Source: JAEUUM01 sp038326165
GTDB taxonomy: Bacteria > Bacteroidota > Bacteroidia > Chitinophagales > Saprospiraceae
DNA: 41,901 bases
Assembly: GCA_038326165.1 (NCBI GenBank)
Contig: JBBQJT010000030.1
Span: forward strand, 1-41,901
Reading direction: 5' to 3'
The notes under the pieces are model-generated. The model was not told the DNA's origin. It worked only from the letters and a program-made list of their open reading frames with translations, and did not search any database. A program made the position numbers and the translations under genes. Numbering within the stretch: the first letter of the stretch is position 1; each line of letters opens with the position of its first letter. Below are positions 1 to 8,453 of this stretch, in pieces.

Positions 1-74
1 TTACCAATACTTTAATAACTATTTAACAACCATGTTCCTTTCAGAAAGTCTTAACTTTATGGAAAATTTAACCC

Positions 75-554
75 ATGCGATTAATTCTAACAGTTTGTGT
101 ACTCGGATTTTTATTTGGCTGTTCTCCTAAACCTGGAGGATCAAAGGCCAATGATGGCAAGCATTTTGGCAATAAAATTGACGCCAAAAACGCGATGACC
201 TATGATGCATTATTAGCAGCTATGGCTGGCAAAACAGAAATGGATGGTGTAAAGGTAAAAGGTAAAATTGAAACTGTATGCCAAGTAAAAGGTTGTTGGA
301 TGACTATGGTTTCTGAAAAGCCTAACCAAGCTCCTATCTTCGTAAAATTCAAAGATTACGGCTTTTTCGTACCCAAGGATCTCTCCGGAAAAAATGTGGT
401 GATGGAAGGCAAAGCATTTTATGAAACAACATCAGTTGAAGAACTGAAACACTATGCTGAGGATGAAGGTCTGTCAAAAGAAAAGATTGATGCGATCACC
501 CAACCGAAGGAGGAATTGAAATTTCTATCAACTGGCGTATTGGTTTTGAACTAG
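75..554 (+). CDS. DUF4920 family lipoprotein
   Basis: A 159-residue exported protein. The N-terminus is a hydrophobic leader ending in a lipobox (LFGC, Cys about residue 16), so it is probably a lipoprotein. The remainder matches my memory of the Bacteroidota DUF4920 family: a small OB-like fold with the hallmark stretch VKGKIETVCQVKGCWMT (two conserved Cys) at residues 62-78, then the FVKFKDYGFFVPKD segment. Biochemical function is unknown; the two Cys might form a disulfide or bind metal (inference). Only one base separates its stop from the TTG start of the cyclase downstream, so the two are probably cotranscribed. Family assignment is fairly secure; function is not. Confidence 0.85.
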   Translation: MRLILTVCVLGFLFGCSPKPGGSKANDGKHFGNKIDAKNAMTYDALLAAMAGKTEMDGVKVKGKIETVCQVKGCWMTMVSEKPNQAPIFVKFKDYGFFVPKDLSGKNVVMEGKAFYETTSVEELKHYAEDEGLSKEKIDAITQPKEELKFLSTGVLVLN

Positions 555-555
555 T

Positions 556-2769
556 TTGAATTTCACAGGCTTCAAATACTTACTGTTATTTAGCTTTCTA
601 AGTTTTTGTTTGGCCAATCCTGTATTGGGGCAGGATCCGCATGTTGATAGTTTGACACGTGTTTTGAAGCGCAGCAATCTGCCTGATACCCAACGTGTTC
701 TGACATTGAATGAATTGGCTTGGTCGATACAAGAAAGCAAGCAATCTGAAGCGCAAGCACTATTGGCACAGTCTGTCCAACTTGCTCGCAACATCAAATA
801 CCCAAAAGGCTTGGCAGAGGCACTCAACAATGAGGCTGTACTCGCTGCTATGAACTCCGATTCTGCTACCGCAATTAAGAAATACCTCGAAGCACTCAAC
901 TTGCGTCAGCAAATCCAAGACAGCAAAGGTATTGGTAGCATCTACAACAACCTTGGAAATTTGTACAACGACTATGGCAATTATTTCAAGGCAATAGAAT
1001 TTCATAAACTTTCCTATCAAACGCAAATAGCAATAAAAGATACGGTCAGGGTGTCTCGCGCAGCATTCAATTTGTCAAAAACATATTGGCGACTTGGAGA
1101 TTACCCAACGGCTTTGAATTATATGTATCAATACCTTAAAGTATCCGAACAGTTGGAGGATCCGATAGCAATGGCTCGCGGCTATGATATGCTTGGAAAT
1201 ATACAAGGCGATATCAATTTTGCTTTGGATACCTTAAAGATGAAAATCTCGATGGCATCATATCAAAAAGCTTTGAAATACTGGAAGCAAGAGAATGATG
1301 AGTCGGGAGTTGCTTCAACCATGAACAATATAGGGGTAGCATTTGACGATTTGGGAGATGCGGTCATGAAACAAGCCAAAGACTATGCTGCAGCAATGCG
1401 CTATTTCAAATTGGCAGAGAAAACTTTGCTCGAATCTCTACAACTACAGATTTCCTTAGCAGATGAATCCAGCATGTCTGAAGTTTACAATAATCTGGGT
1501 GTTGTTGCCAAACACATCGGTTCGCTAGAAACCAAAATGTCCAAGAGTAAGGAGTCAAAGACCACATTTGAAAAAGCACTAAGTTACTTTGGCAAGGCTC
1601 TTGAAATATGCAAAAAAAATGAAGATGCCCGCGGTAGGATAGAGGTGTATAATGGAATGGGTGATGTATATCGCCGCCTCAAACAATACAAAATATCCAT
1701 TGGGTTTGTGAACCAATATTTGGAGCTTGCACTCAAGACAGGCGATAAAAAGTTTGAGCAAATGGCATACAAAGACTTGTCGGAAGTGCATTCTGAAATG
1801 GGCAATTATGCCAAGGCTTACCAATATCGGATTAAATACGAGACCGTCAAAGACTTACGTATCAACGAAACCAATCTACTCAAATTCCAACAAGACGAAT
1901 TTTCTTTCAAGGAGGAACAAAAATTGCGTGAAATTGAAGAGAAGAAAAACCAAATTGAGCTGAATAAAGCCCAATTAAAGTCTGCAGCCATGACCAGAAA
2001 TTCACTTTTTGGCGGTTCATTGTTGCTCATTTTACTGGCTGGTGTATTGTTCAATAGGAATAAAATAAAAACAAAGGCCAACCAGGAATTATCAGAAAAG
2101 AACGAATTAATTGAGGCTGAACGCAAGAAATCCGATCAGCTACTGCTCAATATATTGCCAGAAACAACAGCTGCAGAGTTGAAGGCAACCGGAAAAGCTA
2201 AGGCCAAAAATTATGATTCCGTCACAGTTTTGTTTACTGATTTCAAAAACTTTACGGCAGTTTCTGAACAATTGAACGCAGAACAATTGGTTGCTGAATT
2301 GAACAAATGTTTTATGGCATTTGATGAAATTACCGATCGACACAACTTGGAAAAAATCAAAACCATCGGTGATGCCTACATGTGCGCAGGAGGCATCCCT
2401 GAAACCAATTCTACACATCCAATTGATGCAGTATCTGCTGGTCTTGAGATGGTAAAGGCAATGATTAAATACCAAGAGGAGCGAATCAAAGAAGGACAGC
2501 CTATATTTCAAGTCAGAGTTGGCATTCATACCGGGCCATTGGTAGCAGGGGTGGTCGGCACCAAAAAATTCGCTTATGATATTTGGGGGGATACAGTCAA
2601 CACTGCAAGCAGAATGGAATCAAGTGGCGAACCAGATCGGGTCAATGTGAGCGAAGCTACTTGGGAACTTGTGAAGGATCAATTTGAAGGAGAGCATCGC
2701 GGAAAAATAGCAGCTAAGAACAAAGGCAATATTGATATGTATTTCATCACAGAAAAGAAAAATACATAA
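556..2769 (+). CDS. TPR-containing membrane adenylate cyclase (class III)
   Basis: A 737-residue receptor-like cyclase. Order: signal peptide (1-25), tetratricopeptide repeats (about 40-440), Glu/Lys-rich coiled coil (440-475), one membrane helix near 480-500, a short linker with the LLLNILPE motif, and a class III nucleotide cyclase domain (about 550-735). Metal-binding Asp residues are visible in VLFTDF and KTIGDAYM. The substrate-selecting pair is Lys in EKIKTIGD and Asp in AYDIWGD, the ATP-specific combination in mammalian adenylyl cyclases, so the likely product is cAMP. DTVNTASRM carries the Asn/Arg transition-state residues. The start is TTG, chosen because it gives a clean signal peptide one base after the DUF4920 stop. 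The periplasmic TPR region probably senses a protein partner; the ligand is unknown. Confidence 0.92.
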   Translation: MNFTGFKYLLLFSFLSFCLANPVLGQDPHVDSLTRVLKRSNLPDTQRVLTLNELAWSIQESKQSEAQALLAQSVQLARNIKYPKGLAEALNNEAVLAAMNSDSATAIKKYLEALNLRQQIQDSKGIGSIYNNLGNLYNDYGNYFKAIEFHKLSYQTQIAIKDTVRVSRAAFNLSKTYWRLGDYPTALNYMYQYLKVSEQLEDPIAMARGYDMLGNIQGDINFALDTLKMKISMASYQKALKYWKQENDESGVASTMNNIGVAFDDLGDAVMKQAKDYAAAMRYFKLAEKTLLESLQLQISLADESSMSEVYNNLGVVAKHIGSLETKMSKSKESKTTFEKALSYFGKALEICKKNEDARGRIEVYNGMGDVYRRLKQYKISIGFVNQYLELALKTGDKKFEQMAYKDLSEVHSEMGNYAKAYQYRIKYETVKDLRINETNLLKFQQDEFSFKEEQKLREIEEKKNQIELNKAQLKSAAMTRNSLFGGSLLLILLAGVLFNRNKIKTKANQELSEKNELIEAERKKSDQLLLNILPETTAAELKATGKAKAKNYDSVTVLFTDFKNFTAVSEQLNAEQLVAELNKCFMAFDEITDRHNLEKIKTIGDAYMCAGGIPETNSTHPIDAVSAGLEMVKAMIKYQEERIKEGQPIFQVRVGIHTGPLVAGVVGTKKFAYDIWGDTVNTASRMESSGEPDRVNVSEATWELVKDQFEGEHRGKIAAKNKGNIDMYFITEKKNT

Positions 2770-2770
2770 C

Positions 2771-3859
2771 ATGAAATGTTTGCTGCAATTTATTTTGTTG
2801 ATCAATGGCATATTGCTTGCTCATTGTCAAGTTTTGAACCAGGAAGAAAAGCCCTTGAGTCTCAAAGAAGAATTGCCTGTTAACTTATCTAAAAATTCGG
2901 ATTCCAGCAAGATCAATGGCTTGAGTTTTGTAGCCCCTCCTGATCCATTTCCTACTGATCCTATGCACGATATTGTGGATTGCGGAGCCAATTGGATATC
3001 AGTTATTCCATATGGTTACACCCTTCCATTACAAGCAAGTGTCAGGTACAATCAAGCTTCATGGCAGTGGTGGGGAGAAAAACCTGAAGGCGTACTGGAA
3101 ACCATTAAGTTGGCTCATTTACACAATATTGGTGTCATGCTCAAACCCCAAGTTTACTTGCCAGGTAGTTGGCCTGGTGATATGGAATTTAAGACCGATG
3201 AAGATTGGGTCAAATGGGAAACAAGTTACCACAATTACGTAATGCCTTTTGTGAAAATGGCAGATAGCTTAAATGTCGAATTGTTCTGTATTGGCACCGA
3301 ATTCAAAAAATCAGTTGCTGCAAGATCAAGGTTTTGGGAGGACTTGATCAAAGAAATACGTGCAATTTATAGAGGCAAGCTGGTCTATGCTGCCAATTGG
3401 AACGACTACGATCAAGTCCCATTTTGGGATCAGCTCGATTATATAGGAATCAATGCATATTTCCCCTTAGATAATGGTAAGACGCCATCACAGGCTAATT
3501 TACTCGCAAAATGGAAGCCTATCTCAGCAGAAATCAGAGCTTTCTCAGAGCGCAAACAAAAGAAGGTCTTATTCACCGAATATGGCTACTTAAGCGTAGA
3601 TGGATGCGCAGGTCCCACATGGGAACTCGAAAAAACAGTTAAAAGTCTACCGATAAATCACAAAGCACAGTGTGAGGCATTGAATGCCATTTACACCAGC
3701 TTTTACGATCAGGATTGGTGGGCAGGAGGTTTCTTGTGGAAGTGGTTTCCGCATGGTGAAGGTCATGAGGGTTATTTGGAAAGGGATTATACCCCCCAAG
3801 GCAAAGAGGCGATGACCGTCCTGAAAAAATGGTTCAAAAAAAATGCCCAGCCCGATTGA
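2771..3859 (+). CDS. GH113-like glycoside hydrolase (probable lipoprotein)
   Basis: A 362-residue TIM-barrel hydrolase resembling glycoside hydrolase family 113 (endo-beta-mannanase-like, clan GH-A). Visible signatures are WISVIPYGY at the first strands, GVMLKPQVYLPGSWPG, CIGTEF with the putative acid/base Glu near residue 177, DYIGINAYFPL, and VLFTEYGY with the putative nucleophile Glu near 270. I chose the ATG one base after the cyclase stop rather than an ATG 39 bases upstream inside the cyclase, because the shorter form starts with a proper leader ending in LLAHC, a possible lipobox. Mannan or glucomannan is the family substrate; the true substrate here is not shown. The tight spacing implies an operon with the cyclase. 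Confidence 0.82.
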   Translation: MKCLLQFILLINGILLAHCQVLNQEEKPLSLKEELPVNLSKNSDSSKINGLSFVAPPDPFPTDPMHDIVDCGANWISVIPYGYTLPLQASVRYNQASWQWWGEKPEGVLETIKLAHLHNIGVMLKPQVYLPGSWPGDMEFKTDEDWVKWETSYHNYVMPFVKMADSLNVELFCIGTEFKKSVAARSRFWEDLIKEIRAIYRGKLVYAANWNDYDQVPFWDQLDYIGINAYFPLDNGKTPSQANLLAKWKPISAEIRAFSERKQKKVLFTEYGYLSVDGCAGPTWELEKTVKSLPINHKAQCEALNAIYTSFYDQDWWAGGFLWKWFPHGEGHEGYLERDYTPQGKEAMTVLKKWFKKNAQPD

Positions 3860-3965
3860 TAGAAAAACCATTAAACACCACTTTGGTATTGTTATATTCG
3901 TTTCCTATCTAAGAAAATCAAAGAAGAATTAAAAAAATTGCACTTTTGCTACTTAATTTTATGAT

Positions 3966-6131
3966 ATGAAAACAAAAATGTCTTTCTGCCTGATTATACT
4001 TTTTTGGGCAGCCGGTTTACAAGCACAAAAGAAAATCACACTAGAGGAGATTTGGGGGATTTACAAATTTAGAACAGAGAGCGCTGGTGGATTCAGATTT
4101 TTAAAAGATGGAAGTACTTATATCCAACAAGATGGAAAGGATTATAATACCTACAATATTGTCACCGGTAGTGCAACAGGAAGCTTTTTTAATCATAAAA
4201 ATTTGGGAAAAGGTATTCCTCAGTATGATGAAATGATGATCAGCTCTGAAGAGAGCAAGTTGATTTTTGCAACTGAAACCGAGTCTATTTACAGATATTC
4301 TTCTAAGTCATTTCATTTTATTCAAGATCTCAAAACCAATGCTACACAGGAGCTGTATCCAAAAGCAAAGCAGTTGTATCCTGAGATTTCGCCTGTTGGA
4401 GACAAAGTTGCATTCATCGCCAACAATAATCTTATTGTTAAAGATTTGGCTTCAAATGTTGTGGTTCCAGTTACCAAAGACGGCGTGATTAATCAGGTGA
4501 TCAACGGACTCCCAGATTGGGTTTATGAAGAAGAGTTTAGCATGTATCAAGCTTATGAATGGTCCCCAGATGGCAAATTTATAGGCTTCCTACGTTTTGA
4601 TGAAAGTGGCGTAAAACAATATTCGATTGACTTCTATAACGATGGTGAATATCCTGAACCATATATCTATAAGTACCCAAAAGTAGGTGAAGCCAATGCA
4701 ATAGTTTCAGCATGGATATATGAATTGAGTTCCGGTAAATTGATACGAGCTGAAATTCCTAAAACTGATGACGATTATTTGCCAAGAATCAAGTGGACTC
4801 CAGACAGTAAATCGCTTTGTGTTACATGGATGAACCGTTTACAGAACGAGCTTAAGCTGTATTTGACAGATCCCAATACCGGCTCATCCAAAATAATGTT
4901 ATCAGAAAGCAACAAAGCCTACATAGATATTACGGATAATTTGAGCTTCTTAGCTGATGGAAAGTCATTCATTTGGACCAGCGAAATGGATGGTTACAAC
5001 CATATTTATCTGTATGACATCAATGGCAAACTCATCAGGCAACTGACCAAGGGAATGTATGATGTGACAGCGTTTTATGGAATTGATGAAAACAAAAAAT
5101 GGATTTATTTTCAAGCTGCAATGGAAAATTCTTATTCCAAGGAGGTATATCGCGTTTCATTAAAAGGTGACAAGTTGCAAAAAATTTCAAGCAATGTAGG
5201 GAGTAACGCTGCCGAATTCAGTAAGAATTTCGATTATATGGTACTCAGCAATTCTACTTTTAATAGCCCTCCTGTTTACCAAGTTTGTTCCAGCGATGGC
5301 AAGTCGATCAGAATTCTTGAAGAGAACAAGAAAACGGTCAAGCAGATGGAGGAGTATGGCGTAAAAAAAGTAGAAGCATTTAGTTTCAAAACTAGCGAAA
5401 ATATTGAACTTTTTGGATGGATGATAAAGCCTGAAGGCGCAGGAATCAATAGAAAACAATATCCAGTTTTGATGTTTCAATACAGTGGCCCCAACAGCCA
5501 GGAGGCCAAAAATGAATGGATGGGAACCAACTATTGGTGGTTTCAAATGCTGGTGCAACAAGGCTATATAATAGCATGCGTGGATGGTCGCGGAACAGGT
5601 GCGCGCGGTGAGGCATTCAGGAAGGTTACCTATCTTCAATTGGGTCATTATGAAGTGATTGATCAAATTGAGGCCGCCAAATATTTGGGTTCGCTCAGCT
5701 ATGTTGACCCAGCAAGGATTGGTATCTGGGGCTGGAGTTACGGAGGTTACATGTCTAGTTTATGCATCTTGAAAGGTAATGACGTTTTCAAGGCCGCCAT
5801 CGCTGTAGCTCCCGTTACCAACTGGAAGTGGTATGATTCAATTTATACTGAGCGCTATATGCGCACAACAAAAGAAAATCCTGCGGGATATAGAGAGAAT
5901 TCTCCAGTGTATTTTGCCGATAAATTGAAAGGGAAATATTTATTGATTCACGGAACTGCGGATGATAATGTACACTTTCAAAATAGTGTGGAGATGTCAA
6001 AAGCATTGATTGCTGCTAACAAGCAATTCGACACTTATTATTACCCAAATAAGAATCATGGGATCTATGGTGGACCTACCAGACTACATTTGTACCAAAA
6101 GATGACCGACTTTATTAACCAGAACTTATAA
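3966..6131 (+). CDS. S9 family dipeptidyl peptidase IV
   Basis: A 721-residue secreted serine peptidase with a signal peptide (residues 1-20), an N-terminal eight-bladed propeller (about 40-480) and a C-terminal alpha/beta hydrolase domain. DWVYEEEF is the double-Glu motif that anchors the substrate amino terminus in DPP4 enzymes. The catalytic triad is visible as Ser in GWSYGGYMS, Asp in GTADDNVHF and His in NKNHGIYGG. It should remove Xaa-Pro dipeptides from peptides in the periplasm or outside the cell. Length and motif order are typical of Bacteroidota DPP4. A 106-base A+T-rich gap precedes it, so it probably has its own promoter. Confidence 0.93.
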   Translation: MKTKMSFCLIILFWAAGLQAQKKITLEEIWGIYKFRTESAGGFRFLKDGSTYIQQDGKDYNTYNIVTGSATGSFFNHKNLGKGIPQYDEMMISSEESKLIFATETESIYRYSSKSFHFIQDLKTNATQELYPKAKQLYPEISPVGDKVAFIANNNLIVKDLASNVVVPVTKDGVINQVINGLPDWVYEEEFSMYQAYEWSPDGKFIGFLRFDESGVKQYSIDFYNDGEYPEPYIYKYPKVGEANAIVSAWIYELSSGKLIRAEIPKTDDDYLPRIKWTPDSKSLCVTWMNRLQNELKLYLTDPNTGSSKIMLSESNKAYIDITDNLSFLADGKSFIWTSEMDGYNHIYLYDINGKLIRQLTKGMYDVTAFYGIDENKKWIYFQAAMENSYSKEVYRVSLKGDKLQKISSNVGSNAAEFSKNFDYMVLSNSTFNSPPVYQVCSSDGKSIRILEENKKTVKQMEEYGVKKVEAFSFKTSENIELFGWMIKPEGAGINRKQYPVLMFQYSGPNSQEAKNEWMGTNYWWFQMLVQQGYIIACVDGRGTGARGEAFRKVTYLQLGHYEVIDQIEAAKYLGSLSYVDPARIGIWGWSYGGYMSSLCILKGNDVFKAAIAVAPVTNWKWYDSIYTERYMRTTKENPAGYRENSPVYFADKLKGKYLLIHGTADDNVHFQNSVEMSKALIAANKQFDTYYYPNKNHGIYGGPTRLHLYQKMTDFINQNL

Positions 6132-6178
6132 CATTTGCCATAAAATAGCGTACAACATGCTTCAATAAATCATTTGAC

Positions 6179-6649
6179 ATGAAATACGCATCTATAATAT
6201 GCCTGATGGGTTTAATGCTATTAGGTTCTTGCTCCAAACAAGCTTTGCTGTCTAAGAAGTTTACTTCTAAGCATTGGCTCAATGGTGCATGGAAGCTTGA
6301 GTCCTCCAAAAGCACAGTAGAGCAATGGAAATATTACAACAAATCATTGATGCAAGGTAAGGTATTCAGTGCCGTACAAGGTGACACCATTATCGTGGAG
6401 CAATTGAAATTAGAAAAGAAGGCTGGAAAGGTTTATTATTCAGTTGCGCTGACTGAGCCAGGCAAAATACCTTTTGTCATGAAATTGAAATCGGAGACCA
6501 AAGATCTGGTTGTTTTTGAAAATCAGAAGGATGAATACCCTCAGATGATATCTTACAAATTGACTTCGCCTACCACATTAACTGCTATAGTAGAAGGTAC
6601 CGATGATAGCAAACAATATAAAAAGAAAGAATTTAAGTACGTTCGTTAA
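6179..6649 (+). CDS. small uncharacterised lipoprotein
   Basis: A 156-residue protein with a leader and lipobox (LLGSCSKQ, Cys near residue 19). The mature part starts with HWLNGAWKLESSKSTVEQW and continues as alternating short beta strands, which resembles lipocalin-like or DUF6265-type domains in which a WxLxG-like strand is followed by a barrel. I do not recognise a definite function. It lies 47 bases after the DPP4 gene on the same strand and directly before a strong terminator, so it is probably the last gene of that unit. Confidence 0.7.
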   Translation: MKYASIICLMGLMLLGSCSKQALLSKKFTSKHWLNGAWKLESSKSTVEQWKYYNKSLMQGKVFSAVQGDTIIVEQLKLEKKAGKVYYSVALTEPGKIPFVMKLKSETKDLVVFENQKDEYPQMISYKLTSPTTLTAIVEGTDDSKQYKKKEFKYVR

Positions 6650-6721
6650 CGGATAGAACTGTTTGGGAATGAAACTTGAATGGAATTATTTCGCCCAACT
6701 GCACATAACATAGGCGGATAA

Positions 6722-6757
6722 AAAAAGCTGTCAATCGGTTAAGATTGACAGCTTTTT
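6722..6757. terminator. bidirectional intrinsic terminator
   Basis: A perfect 15-bp inverted repeat (6722-6736 and 6743-6757) with a 6-base loop. It carries an A tract on the left arm and a T tract on the right arm, so it can work in both directions. It lies between the converging small lipoprotein gene (+) and the Asp-rich repeat protein gene (-). Confidence 0.85.
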
Positions 6758-6781
6758 AATTTTATCAGGTCCGATTAACAA

Positions 6782-7891
6782 TTAATCATCATCTCCGCCA
6801 TTATCATCTCCGCTAGCGTCATCATCATCATCATCTGATATCCCATCATTATCATCGTCTGTGTCCTCGTCGTCTGATATTCCATCATTGTCATCATCAG
6901 TATCAACATCGTCTGCTACACCGTCATTGTCATCATCGGTATCTTCATCGTCTGATATTCCGTCATGGTCGAAGTCATCTTCATTGTATTCTCCAATTTC
7001 TTCTGATTCATCTGCATCTTCTTCATAATCGGGAGTGCCATCATTGTCATCATCATTGTCTAGATCGTCTGATATTCCATCATTGTCATCATCAGTATCA
7101 ACATCATCTGCTATACCATCGTTGTCATCATCGGTGTCATCTGCATTACTAATTCCATCATCATCAAAATCTTCATCATCTTCAACTATAATATAGATTT
7201 CAAGTGTATCTGAATCTTCTTTATAGTCAGGTGTTCCATCATTGTCATCATCGGTATCTTTATCGTCCAAGATACCATCATTGTCATCATCCTTATCTGC
7301 TTCGTCCAGGATACCGTCATTGTCGTCATCCGTATCAACATCATTTGCTATTCCATCATTATCAAAGTCTTCATCATCATAATAATAAACCTCTTCCAAA
7401 TCATCTTCATCTTCATCTGTGTCTAGACAGCCGTCATTGTCATCATCAGTATCTACATCATCTAGGATACCGTCATTGTCATCATCGGTATCTGCTTCAT
7501 CTAGAATACCATCATTGTCATCATCGGTATCTTTCAGGTTGCTTATTCCATCGTTATCAAAGTCCTCATCATCTGCTTTGTGGTCAAAACTTTGAAGGAT
7601 CTTTGCTGATGTAGTTGCAGAAGTTTGGTCCCCATCAGGAAGCGTTAATGAAACAAAAAAATTGGTGTGAGATTGAAGACTAAGTACACCTGCAAATACA
7701 ATACGAACCGCTCCTTTTGTTCCTTCAACATAATATCCAGTAAAATCATCGTTGACGAATGGTGTTGCAAGTGTTAAACTCGTCAGTCCGAGTTGTTTTG
7801 CCCCATCAATTGTTGCGTCATCAATATGATCAGGTGTAACGTTTCGATCATTGAATAATGAAATTCGCAATGTGATTTTACCATTTCGCAT
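6782..7891 (-). CDS. Asp-rich thrombospondin type-3 repeat protein, main body (5'-frameshifted)
   Basis: A 369-codon ORF holding most of an extracellular calcium-binding-type protein. Residues 1-105 form a globular N-terminal domain. From about residue 110 the protein is almost entirely TSP type-3 repeats of the form DTDDDNDGI in 13-residue units. These are organised as four superrepeats of about 65 residues, each beginning with a variant of EDFDNDGI and each of the first three ending in a variable acidic linker. Such repeats bind Ca2+ in known proteins. No C-terminal sorting domain is seen. The ORF lacks a signal peptide because the true N-terminus lies in another frame, in the overlapping ORF ending at 8043. 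Whether the gene is dead or the shift is a sequencing error cannot be decided here. Confidence 0.8.
   Translation of the reverse strand: MRNGKITLRISLFNDRNVTPDHIDDATIDGAKQLGLTSLTLATPFVNDDFTGYYVEGTKGAVRIVFAGVLSLQSHTNFFVSLTLPDGDQTSATTSAKILQSFDHKADDEDFDNDGISNLKDTDDDNDGILDEADTDDDNDGILDDVDTDDDNDGCLDTDEDEDDLEEVYYYDDEDFDNDGIANDVDTDDDNDGILDEADKDDDNDGILDDKDTDDDNDGTPDYKEDSDTLEIYIIVEDDEDFDDDGISNADDTDDDNDGIADDVDTDDDNDGISDDLDNDDDNDGTPDYEEDADESEEIGEYNEDDFDHDGISDDEDTDDDNDGVADDVDTDDDNDGISDDEDTDDDNDGISDDDDDDASGDDNGGDDD
6800..7575. repeat. hierarchical tandem repeat in the TSP3 gene
   Basis: Imperfect 39-bp units (13 codons, core DTDDDNDGI) are nested in four superrepeats of about 195 bp. On the plus strand they show as recurring tcattgtcatcatc blocks. 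The superrepeats differ in their linkers and in single codons, so they are diverged rather than recent perfect copies. Confidence 0.8.
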
Positions 7892-8043
7892 TCTTGGGGA
7901 GTGTCTTTTATGATTTTGAAATCAGCTGGAGCAGTAAACTGAATACTGAAGTCATCCCAAAAATAGGTAGTATCTGCTTTTGCAGAAAAACTTGACAGTA
8001 AAATGAATACTGCACCCAAAAGGACTTGAATTTTTTTTCTCAT
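7783..8043 (-). CDS. 5' fragment of the Asp-rich repeat protein (signal peptide and start)
   Basis: An 86-codon ORF starting with a clear signal peptide (KKIQVLLGAVFILLSSFSAKA), followed by TTYFWDDFSIQF and ADFKIIKDTPQE. After about residue 50 (near position 7890) the sense continues in the overlapping -1 frame, where the text becomes NGKITLRISLF. Reading the fragment's own frame past that point gives an unrelated tail. One missing base around 7888-7893 explains the break, giving an ancestral protein of about 418 residues. This is a fragment, not an independent gene. The site is not a recognisable slippery heptamer, so programmed frameshifting is unlikely. Confidence 0.75.
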   Translation of the reverse strand: MRKKIQVLLGAVFILLSSFSAKADTTYFWDDFSIQFTAPADFKIIKDTPQECEMVKSHCEFHYSMIETLHLIILMTQQLMGQNNSD

Positions 8044-8400
8044 TCTTAGTTGGTTTAAAAAGGGGTTTTGTTATAAAAAATTGAATCAATCTATAATATT
8101 AAATTGATCGGAACGAAGTTAATAATTATTTCTTTTATTAAGGTATGAAATTTTTATTTTTGGTAGTAAGAGTATTTTTTTGAGTTCTAGCTGCTAAGCA
8201 GTTTTATCAAACTTTACTTTGATTCATGAGGTTGTCGAAATGGATTTGTTTAGAGGAGGTTTACAAATTAATTATATTTGGGTTGGGTTTCGCAGTTGAG
8301 AACAGGAATTTTGCTCTGAGAATTAGACATTTCTGAATTAATAATCCTATCGTTTTTTAGTCAAACTATCTGTCCACTTGATTAAGGCATTCAATTAGAA
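8044..8400. other. A+T-rich intergenic region without a gene
   Basis: About 360 bases between the divergent TSP3 gene (-) and smpB (+). I found no convincing ORF, hairpin or RNA. It should hold the TSP3 promoter: TAACTTCG on the minus strand at 8114-8121 is a near match to the Bacteroidota -7 element, without a good -33 partner. Confidence 0.5.
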
Positions 8401-8431
8401 TTTGACCGAAGATGAATTAAAGCTATCTTTG
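8401..8431 (+). promoter_or_regulatory. Bacteroidota-type promoter of smpB
   Basis: TTTG at 8401-8404 and TATCTTTG at 8424-8431 with 19 bases between them match the TTTG-N17-19-TAnnTTTG consensus of the primary Bacteroidota sigma factor. The GTG start of smpB lies 23 bases downstream. Confidence 0.65.
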
Positions 8432-8453
8432 TTGGCTGCAAAATAGCTTCAAA

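Noticed and set aside
6783..7575. Possible CRISPR array or satellite from the regular repeats
   Set aside because: The repeats are in-frame coding units with no unique spacers of constant length and no cas genes.
7204..7614. 136-codon plus-strand ORF rich in His, Tyr and Leu
   Set aside because: It is the antisense reading of the DTDDDNDG repeats; its odd composition follows directly from the repeat on the other strand.
7880..7900. Programmed -1 frameshift in the TSP3 gene
   Set aside because: No X XXY YYZ slippery heptamer and no downstream stem-loop could be seen at the junction.
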